From positions 1 to 12,499 of the forward strand of contig CAMLEO010000212.1 of NCBI GenBank assembly GCA_946478975.1: DNA of 12,499 bases. The letters are read 5' to 3'. The notes below the pieces were generated by a model that was given only the letters and a program-made list of their open reading frames with translations, was not told the origin of the DNA and made no database searches. Source of the stretch: an uncultured Steroidobacter sp. (GTDB taxonomy: Bacteria > Pseudomonadota > Gammaproteobacteria > Steroidobacterales > Steroidobacteraceae). Shown here in pieces: positions 7,629-12,499 of the stretch (position 1 is the stretch's first letter; each line of letters opens with the position of its first letter). The position numbers and the translations under genes were made by a program.

Positions 7629-8545
7629 CGAGGCACCTCTTTCTCCGCCGCATCCATCGCAAGCGCCAGCGCACCCTTCACTCCCGCTTGATTTCCCAGC
7701 CCCGGCGCGCTGATGAAGTCCTCGGCGTGAATCTCCGGCTGGATGTTGTAACTGCCGAGCCAATGCCGCATGCGTGATCTCACCGGACCAAACAATCGCT
7801 CCTGCTGCATGACTCCGCCGCCGAGCAGGATTCGATGCGGAGACAGCGTACCCACCAGCTGCGCGCACAGCTGACCGAGATAATCGGCTTCGATGTCCCA
7901 GATCTCATCGTCCTCGCCGGCGTCGGCCAGGGATCGTCCGGTGCGCGCGAAGATCGCCGGGCCGCTCGCCAGCCCTTCGAGACAGTCGCCGTGAAACGGG
8001 CAAATGCCGGCGAACTCCAGGTCCTGCGGATGGCGCCGCACGTGGATGTGCCCGATCTCCGGATGTGAGATGCCAAAGAACGGCTGCCCCTGATAAATCA
8101 CACCCGCGCCGATGCCCGTGCCCACCGTGACATAAATGAGTGTCGGCAGGCCGGCGCCGTTGCCCCACCTGGCCTCGGCAAGGCCGGCGGCATTCACGTC
8201 GGTACTGATGCCCACCGGCTGGCTGAATTCGCCGGCGAGCACGCCGCGCAGGTCGAAATCCGACCAGCCCTGCTTCGGCGTCTTCAGCATCCGCCCATAA
8301 CCCACCGACAGTGGATTGATATTCAAAGGACCGAACGAGGCGATCCCGTAGGCCTGCAGCTCGCCGTGTTGCGCCCGAGCAGCGCGAAAGAAATCAAAGA
8401 CTTCAGCAAACGTCGTGACCGGATCGCGGGTTGGAAACCGCGCTTCGGCGATGACGCCGCCGTCCGCATCGCCTACCGCGCAGACGAATTTCGTGCCGCC
8501 GGCCTCAATGCCGCCGAACAATGCCTGGGGGTCGCGGTGTCGCAT
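7625..8545 (-). CDS. ROK-family fructokinase
   Basis: The 306-residue protein closely resembles bacterial ROK fructokinases, which phosphorylate D-fructose to fructose-6-phosphate with ATP in the cytoplasm. It has the N-terminal phosphate loop GGIEAGGTK (11-19), the sugar-binding and catalytic STDVNAA with Asp116, the second nucleotide motif VGTGIGAG (141-148), and the zinc site His166, Cys182, His185, Cys188 in GHIHV and CPFHGDCLEG, followed by ASGPAI and the late LSPHRILLGGGVM. The fructokinase-like segments YGRMLKTPKQGW and CPFHGDCLEGLASGPAI point to fructose rather than glucose. Longer starts are possible at 8563 (inside the conserved operator flank) and 8638; 8545 is chosen because the family begins just before FGGIEAGGTKF. 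No strong ribosome binding site is visible. It is first in an operon with the beta-helix glycosidase and divergent from the AGE gene, which could supply its fructose. Confidence 0.92.
   Translation of the reverse strand: MRHRDPQALFGGIEAGGTKFVCAVGDADGGVIAEARFPTRDPVTTFAEVFDFFRAARAQHGELQAYGIASFGPLNINPLSVGYGRMLKTPKQGWSDFDLRGVLAGEFSQPVGISTDVNAAGLAEARWGNGAGLPTLIYVTVGTGIGAGVIYQGQPFFGISHPEIGHIHVRRHPQDLEFAGICPFHGDCLEGLASGPAIFARTGRSLADAGEDDEIWDIEADYLGQLCAQLVGTLSPHRILLGGGVMQQERLFGPVRSRMRHWLGSYNIQPEIHAEDFISAPGLGNQAGVKGALALAMDAAEKEVPR
7636..7642 (-). promoter_or_regulatory. Ribosome binding site fixing the GTG start of the beta-helix glycosidase
   Basis: AAAGAGG on the minus strand lies inside the 3' end of the fructokinase gene, 7 nt before the GTG at 7628-7626. 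It supports the GTG over the longer in-frame extension that would run back to 7868 inside the kinase gene. Confidence 0.75.
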
Positions 8546-8551
8546 CGAAGT

Positions 8552-8581
8552 TTCATCTCGCATTTCTGATATCGATATCAT
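8552..8581 (+). promoter_or_regulatory. Predicted promoter of the AGE-symporter-GH88 operon
   Basis: TATCAT at 8576-8581 is a 5-of-6 match to the -10 box and is the same -10 predicted at the TonB receptor promoter, with the operator in the same position relative to it. A poor -35, TTCATC (8552-8557), lies 18 bp upstream. On the opposite strand TATGAT (8582-8577) could be the -10 of the fructokinase promoter, but no good -35 is seen there. Confidence 0.42.
8567..8580. promoter_or_regulatory. Operator 2, probable LacI-family binding site (fructokinase/AGE divergent region)
   Basis: This is an exact second copy of the palindrome TGATATCGATATCA. The identity with operator 1 extends 1 bp on one side and 8 bp on the other (8559-8581, inverted relative to 5006-5028). 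It sits in a 73-bp gap between divergent starts, 21 bp before the fructokinase ATG and 38 bp before the AGE ATG, so one bound repressor could shut both promoters. Binding is inferred. Confidence 0.8.
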
Positions 8582-8618
8582 ACCATGTCGTCGGCAACCC
8601 ACCATCGACGCTTCATGC

Positions 8619-9779
8619 ATGACGCCATTCACGAACATTGACCAGGCCCGGGCCGCGCTGACGTCGTGGCTGGTCGAGCACGCTTATCCGTTGTGGTGGT
8701 CATTGGGGGCGGACGCGGGCGGCGGCTTTCACGAGCGCCTGCACCAGAACGGCACGCCGACCGGCGAGCCTCGGCGCTCCCGCTTACATCCCCGGCAGAT
8801 CTACGCCTATGCGCATGCGCGCCAGCTGGGCTGGAATGGCCCTGCCGATACAGCGGTTCGTCACGCGCTCTCTTATTATTTGAAGCACTATCGCCGCCCG
8901 GATCATCTGTTCGCTCCTCTGCCGGAGAATGCTGAAGCTCCGGTGCTGCTTTATGACCAAGCGTTTGCCCTGCTCGGCCTGGCTTCGGCATGGAGCGTGC
9001 TGCCGGACATCGTCAACCAATCACGCGATTCGTTCGCGGCGGTCCAGGAACGCTTCGGGCATACACGAGGCGGCTTCAACGAAACTCTCACCGGCACAGC
9101 AGCGCTGCTTTCCAATTCACACATGCATCTGCTGGAGGCTGCGCTCGAGTGGCTGGAGCACGAGCCGAACGGCGTGTGGCAGGAACTGGCAGCGAACATG
9201 GCGAAGCTCGCCGCAACCAGCTTTCTCGATCCCTCCACAGGATTCCTGCTGGAGTTCTTCGACGAGGACTGGCGGCCGATTCGCAACCCGGCGCTCCAGC
9301 GCGTCGAGCCCGGTCATCAATTCGAATGGGCGTGGCTGCTGCTGCGTTGGAGCGTCCATAGCGGCGACGCCAGCAGTCGGGCCCTCGCCCTGCAACTCAT
9401 CCGCCTGGCTGAGAAACATGGCGTGGATCGCACTCGTCACGTCGCGATCAATGCGCTTGCGCCTGAGGGCAAGGTGCGCGACGCGAACGCGCGGCTCTGG
9501 CCGCAAACTGAGCGCTTGAAAGCAAACACGTTGGCGGCCCAGCTCACCGGCGATACTGTCTATACGTCCGCTGCATGCGAAGCTGCGAACGCACTCGCTC
9601 GATATCTCGAAGTGCCGCTGCAGGGATTATGGAGAGATACGATGACGGCCGGCGGCGACTTCGTCGACGAGCCTGCACCGGCGAGCTCGATGTATCACAT
9701 CGTCGGCGCGATCTCGCAGCTGGATCGCTCGTCGCAACTGAGCGCGGCTGCGGCTCGCCCAACGGCTTGCCTGACCTGA
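8619..9779 (+). CDS. AGE-family sugar epimerase/isomerase (N-acylglucosamine 2-epimerase family; probable mannose isomerase)
   Basis: The 386-residue protein has the (alpha/alpha)6-barrel signature of the AGE family, which includes GlcNAc 2-epimerase, cellobiose 2-epimerase, mannose isomerase and proteins annotated mannose-6-phosphate isomerase. Visible family landmarks are RSRLHPRQIYAYA (53-65), LLYDQAFALLGLA (110-122), NSHMHLLEA (166-174), VEPGHQFEWAWLLL (229-242), ARLWPQTERLKA (291-302) and PAPASSMYHIVGAI (353-366). His233 and His360 fit the catalytic histidine pair known from this family, with Arg59 near the entrance. There is no signal peptide, so it is cytoplasmic. The divergent fructokinase makes D-mannose to D-fructose isomerisation the most coherent role, but sequence does not exclude an epimerase activity. 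The ATG at 8619 lacks a clear ribosome binding site; it is chosen because upstream codons cross the operator and no other plausible start precedes the conserved region. First gene of the rightward operon, 18 bp before the symporter gene. Confidence 0.9.
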   Translation: MTPFTNIDQARAALTSWLVEHAYPLWWSLGADAGGGFHERLHQNGTPTGEPRRSRLHPRQIYAYAHARQLGWNGPADTAVRHALSYYLKHYRRPDHLFAPLPENAEAPVLLYDQAFALLGLASAWSVLPDIVNQSRDSFAAVQERFGHTRGGFNETLTGTAALLSNSHMHLLEAALEWLEHEPNGVWQELAANMAKLAATSFLDPSTGFLLEFFDEDWRPIRNPALQRVEPGHQFEWAWLLLRWSVHSGDASSRALALQLIRLAEKHGVDRTRHVAINALAPEGKVRDANARLWPQTERLKANTLAAQLTGDTVYTSAACEAANALARYLEVPLQGLWRDTMTAGGDFVDEPAPASSMYHIVGAISQLDRSSQLSAAAARPTACLT

Positions 9780-9797
9780 CGAGGCGAAAACATCGAC

Positions 9798-11072
9798 ATG
9801 CAGCCCCTGGCCAAGCGCAATTATTCGCTGCTCAGCGCCTTCCTGTTCTTTTATTTCATGGCGCAGGGCGCCACCATTTCGCTGCTCTCCATCTGGTACA
9901 GCAAGGCGCTGAACCTGAGCAGCACCGAGATCGGCTTCGTGTTCTCCGCGAACTTCATCGGCGCCATGATCTCGCAGCCCATTTACGGTTACGTCTCGGA
10001 CAAGCTCGGCCTGCGCAAACATTTGCTGTGGGTCATCGCCGCGCTGTGCATCAGCTGCGGTCCGTTCTTCGAGCTCGTGTATGCGCCGCTGCTGCAGACC
10101 CAATTGATGGCAGGCGCGATTCTCGGCGGCTTGTATCTCGGCGTGACGTTCCTCGCAGGAAGTTATGCCATCGAATCGTATGTCGACCGCGTCGGGCGCA
10201 AATACGGATTCGAGTATGGCCGCGCGCGATTGTTTGGCTCGCTCGGCTTCGCCTCGGCGGCATTCGTTTCGGGCCATCTCTACAACTGGAATCCCAGCTT
10301 CAACTTCGGCCTGGCTTCGCTCGCCGGCGTGCTGCTGATTCCGGTGCTGCTCGCCTCCAAGATCGAGCCGAGCCGCGACGAGCGCCTGAGCTCGGACACT
10401 TTGCGCATGGGCGATGCGATTGCGATCCTGAGCCTGCGCGAGTTCTGGGGATTCATGGTGCTGATCCTCGGCGTCACGAATTTATATCTGGTGTACGACC
10501 AACAGTTTCCTCGCTACTTCGCGTCGCTGTTTCCAGATCCGCAGCTGGGCCGGACGATGTTTGGCTACCTGCAGTCGGCGCAGATTTTTGTCGAGGCCGG
10601 CATGTTGTTCGTGGCGCCGCTCATCGTCGGCCGCATCGGCCCCAAGCGCGCCCTGCTGCTCGCCACGGGCATCATGATCGTGAGAATCGCTGGCTCCGGC
10701 ATCGCCACCGGCCCGATCTCGATCTCGTGCATGAAGATGCTGCACTCCCTGGAGCTGCCGATCCTGATCGTCGCCGTGTTCAAGTACATCGCGATGCATT
10801 TCCAGCCGCGGCTGGCGTCGACGATTTATATGGTCGGTTTCAGCTTCGGACATTCGCTCGGACTGGCGGTGTTGTCGCCGATCGCGGGCAAGAGCTACGA
10901 CTCGTTCGGCTTTCCCACGACGTATCTGCTGATCGCGCTGTTCGCTTTGTTGTTCTGGATCGGCTCGTGCTTCAGCCTGGCCGGAGACAGCAAAACACCG
11001 CCGAAGCCCGCGAACACGCCCGCGCCGATGGCATCGGCACCGCAAACGACCGAGGTGTTATCGCCGCCATGA
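9798..11072 (+). CDS. LacY/CscB-type oligosaccharide:H+ symporter (MFS)
   Basis: The 424-residue protein is a 12-helix major-facilitator permease of the LacY-type oligosaccharide:H+ symporter group in the inner membrane. Key LacY positions are recognisable: Glu126 (IESYVDR), Arg144 in FEYGRAR (138-144), Arg296 (IVRIAG), and Lys313, His316 and Glu319 in KMLHSLE, with the same spacing as LacY Lys319, His322 and Glu325 used in proton coupling. GYVSDKLGLRK (64-74) is the loop 2-3 motif. The LacY Glu269 position is Ile263, but Glu266 lies three residues on (QIFVEA), an arrangement I recall from sucrose permease CscB. The LacY Asp237/Lys358 pair is replaced by Leu231 and His352. A hydrophilic Pro-rich tail follows residue ~396. 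Proton-driven uptake is therefore likely; substrate is unknown. It starts 18 bp after the AGE stop, with GAGG 13 nt upstream, and its stop overlaps the GH88 start as ATGA. Confidence 0.93.
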   Translation: MQPLAKRNYSLLSAFLFFYFMAQGATISLLSIWYSKALNLSSTEIGFVFSANFIGAMISQPIYGYVSDKLGLRKHLLWVIAALCISCGPFFELVYAPLLQTQLMAGAILGGLYLGVTFLAGSYAIESYVDRVGRKYGFEYGRARLFGSLGFASAAFVSGHLYNWNPSFNFGLASLAGVLLIPVLLASKIEPSRDERLSSDTLRMGDAIAILSLREFWGFMVLILGVTNLYLVYDQQFPRYFASLFPDPQLGRTMFGYLQSAQIFVEAGMLFVAPLIVGRIGPKRALLLATGIMIVRIAGSGIATGPISISCMKMLHSLELPILIVAVFKYIAMHFQPRLASTIYMVGFSFGHSLGLAVLSPIAGKSYDSFGFPTTYLLIALFALLFWIGSCFSLAGDSKTPPKPANTPAPMASAPQTTEVLSPP

Positions 11073-12259
11073 CGCTGCAAGCAGTTCGCGAGGAGCCGTT
11101 GGAACATCCGCTGCGCTGGCCGCCCAATCACTTCGACGCGGCGCTCGTCGAACGCAGCATCGAGTTCGTACTCTCCAAGATCGACCAGAATCTCGCGACG
11201 TTCGGCGATCGGTTTCCCGCGCCTTCCAGCGTTGGCGGGACTTATGCCGCCATCGACAACGTCGAATGGACCAACGGTTTCTGGACCGGAATGCTGTGGC
11301 TCGCGTACGAAGTGTCTGGCGATCGTCATTATCTCAATACGGCGCAGTCGCACGTCTTGAGCTTCAAGCAGCGGCTGGAGACTCGGACTAACGTCGATCA
11401 TCACGATCTCGGCTTTCTATACACGCTGTCCTGCGTGAGTGCGTACAAGCTGTCGGGAAGTGACATTGCGAAGGAAACCGCCCTGAAGGCGGCGGAGCTG
11501 CTGCTGCGTCGATATCTGCCCGCGGCGGGAATCATCCAGGCGTGGGGGGATCTGTCCAATCCTGCGCAGCGTGGTCGGATGATCATCGACTGTAATTTGA
11601 ATTTGCCGTTGCTGTATTGGGCTGCCGAGGTCACTGGCGATGCAAAGTTTCGCGAGGCCGCGAACTCTCACATCGCCCGCGCGGCCCAGCACATCGTGCG
11701 CAGCGATGCGTCGACGTTTCATACGTTTTATATGGATGCGGAAAGTGGCAAGCCGCTGTACGGCAAGACGCATCAGGGCTACTCGGATGATTCATGCTGG
11801 GCACGCGGGCAGGCGTGGGGCATTTATGGGTTTCCGCTGGTGTATCGATATAACGCCGATGCGGGGCTGTTGGTTTTGGCGAAGAAGCTGGCGAATTATT
11901 ATTTGAATCGGTTGCCGGAGGATGGGGTTTGTTATTGGGATCTTTACTTCACGGCCGGGGATGAGCCTCGCGACAGCTCGGCGGCGGCGATTGCGGCTTG
12001 CGGGCTGCTGGAGATTGAGAAGGCGCTGCCTTTGCTGGATCCGCACCGAGCGATGTATCAGGGCGCGGCGTGGGCTATGGTGCGGCAGCTGTCACAAACG
12101 TATCTCACGACGGATGCGCCGAATGCTAACGGCGTGTTGAAGCATGCGGTTTATCACATGCCGAATCGCGTCGGGGTGGACGAGTCGTGCATCTGGGGCG
12201 ACTATTTTTATTTCGAGGCGCTGGTGCGGTTGTCACGCGTGTGGCGGCCGTACTGGTAA
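11069..12259 (+). CDS. GH88 unsaturated glucuronyl hydrolase, cytoplasmic
   Basis: The 396-residue protein matches GH88, which removes a 4,5-unsaturated glucuronyl residue from the non-reducing end of oligosaccharides made by polysaccharide lyases; the released acid normally feeds the KDG pathway. Asp113 (HHDLGF) and Asp174 (MIIDCNLNLP) are 61 residues apart, exactly the spacing of Asp88 and Asp149 in the Bacillus GL1 enzyme. Trp67, His218 (FHTFYMD) and Arg246 (CWARGQAWG) also keep the spacing of its Trp42, His193 and Arg221. The C-terminal VDESCIWGDYFYFEAL is typical. There is no signal peptide, so its substrate must enter the cell, presumably through the symporter encoded just upstream. The ATG overlaps the symporter stop by 4 bp, which also separates it from an open frame running upstream inside the symporter gene. 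A GAGG 13 nt upstream may help, but coupling is likely. Last gene of the rightward operon. Confidence 0.94.
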   Translation: MTLQAVREEPLEHPLRWPPNHFDAALVERSIEFVLSKIDQNLATFGDRFPAPSSVGGTYAAIDNVEWTNGFWTGMLWLAYEVSGDRHYLNTAQSHVLSFKQRLETRTNVDHHDLGFLYTLSCVSAYKLSGSDIAKETALKAAELLLRRYLPAAGIIQAWGDLSNPAQRGRMIIDCNLNLPLLYWAAEVTGDAKFREAANSHIARAAQHIVRSDASTFHTFYMDAESGKPLYGKTHQGYSDDSCWARGQAWGIYGFPLVYRYNADAGLLVLAKKLANYYLNRLPEDGVCYWDLYFTAGDEPRDSSAAAIAACGLLEIEKALPLLDPHRAMYQGAAWAMVRQLSQTYLTTDAPNANGVLKHAVYHMPNRVGVDESCIWGDYFYFEALVRLSRVWRPYW

Positions 12260-12283
12260 GGGTTTAGGGAGAAGAGCGTTGGT

Positions 12284-12305
12284 GGCCGGCGAAGGCCTTG
12301 CGGCC
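12284..12305. repeat. Inverted repeat after the GH88 gene, possible transcript-end hairpin
   Basis: GGCCG at 12284-12288 pairs with CGGCC at 12301-12305, enclosing the palindrome AAGGCCTT. The hairpin starts 25 bp after the GH88 stop, a normal place for a terminator, but no T-run follows, so it is not a standard intrinsic terminator. It could instead stabilise the mRNA end. Confidence 0.35.
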
Positions 12306-12406
12306 CTATGTCCTTCCAGGACCGCGCACGGGCTTTGCCTCGCTGACGCTCGGCCATACTCCGTCCGTCCCTTTCACCTTCACCAGCTGCGGCGTTGACC
12401 AACTGC

Positions 12407-12426
12407 GGTGGCGGTTTATAACCACC
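12407..12426. repeat. Small inverted repeat
   Basis: GGTGG (12407-12411) pairs with CCACC (12422-12426), and the inner GGTT/AACC extends the pairing with an imperfect bulge. No function can be assigned. It may be part of the same intergenic element as the hairpin at 12284. Confidence 0.25.
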
Positions 12427-12499
12427 AGTAGTCTTCTGTGAGGCACCACGCTGCTGAAGAAAGGTCCATCTTTCTTAAGCTCCTGGAAGAACATAGGAC

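Larger units (their letters stand above)
12260..12499. other. Intergenic end of window, no convincing gene
   Basis: After the GH88 stop, 240 bp hold no open frame with recognisable protein features or a good ribosome binding site. Both strands have short open frames (for example 12306-12494 minus) with compositions unlike the neighbouring proteins. The stretch contains inverted repeats and could be a dispersed intergenic element or untranslated DNA ahead of the next gene. Confidence 0.5.

Noticed and set aside
8585..8641. Short leader frame of 18 codons (MSSATHHRRFMHDAIHEH) overlapping the AGE start.
   Set aside because: No ribosome binding site and no attenuator-like structure. It lies downstream of the predicted promoter and is His-rich, but is probably a chance frame.
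9780..9797. Possible promoter or terminator between the AGE and symporter genes.
   Set aside because: The gap is 18 bp, holds only a weak ribosome binding site, and no hairpin is visible; the genes look co-transcribed.
9575..11068. Long open frame running upstream of GH88 in the same frame, across the symporter gene.
   Set aside because: Its translation is Arg/His-rich and lacks domain features, while the overlapping frame encodes a clear LacY-type permease. It is an antiphase shadow of a GC-rich gene.
11843..11850. Partial operator-like palindrome TATCGATA within the GH88 gene.
   Set aside because: Only the central 8 bp match; the outer bases of the 14-mer do not. It encodes conserved GH88 residues and is expected by chance.

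Overview
The window looks like a carbohydrate-utilisation locus from a free-living Gram-negative bacterium. The GC-rich coding style, a large TonB-dependent receptor of the Xanthomonas/Caulobacter type with no SusD partner, a LacI-type repressor and clustered glycosidases fit a Proteobacterium, perhaps a gammaproteobacterium near Xanthomonadaceae/Steroidobacteraceae. That placement is an inference from gene style. No RNA gene, phage gene, insertion sequence or CRISPR array was seen.

Layout. (1) 103-4950, minus strand: a TonB-dependent receptor gene followed after 15 bp by a GH97 glycosidase gene encoding a Tat-type lipoprotein. (2) 4951-5188: divergent control region with an operator-like palindrome. 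(3) 5189-6253, plus strand: a LacI-family regulator. (4) 6246-8545, minus strand: an ROK fructokinase gene followed, with a 4-bp overlap, by a secreted right-handed beta-helix glycosidase (GH28/GH49-like); its 3' end overlaps the regulator gene tail to tail by 8 bp. (5) 8546-8618: a 73-bp divergent promoter region with a second exact copy of the operator. (6) 8619-12259, plus strand: AGE-family epimerase/isomerase, LacY/CscB-type sugar:proton symporter and GH88 unsaturated glucuronyl hydrolase genes, tightly packed. (7) 12260-12499: no convincing gene, some inverted repeats.

How it may work together. The receptor would import an oligosaccharide across the outer membrane. The GH97 lipoprotein and the beta-helix enzyme would trim it in the periplasm. 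The symporter would carry a small uronate-containing sugar inward, where the signal-less GH88 enzyme would remove a 4,5-unsaturated glucuronyl residue. If the AGE protein acts as a mannose isomerase, the hexose left over would become fructose and then fructose-6-phosphate through the fructokinase. This suggests a substrate containing both mannose (or a similar hexose) and a uronic acid made unsaturated by a lyase. No polysaccharide lyase is present here, so the first cut must be encoded elsewhere.

The most striking non-coding signal is the palindrome TGATATCGATATCA, present twice (5007-5020 and 8567-8580) inside a shared 23-bp identity in the two divergent promoter regions. It is probably the operator of the LacI protein encoded between them and would make the three transcription units one regulon. 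The most notable protein observation is the GH97 active site, which lacks the retaining nucleophile and carries Asp at both positions where inverting members use Glu as base.
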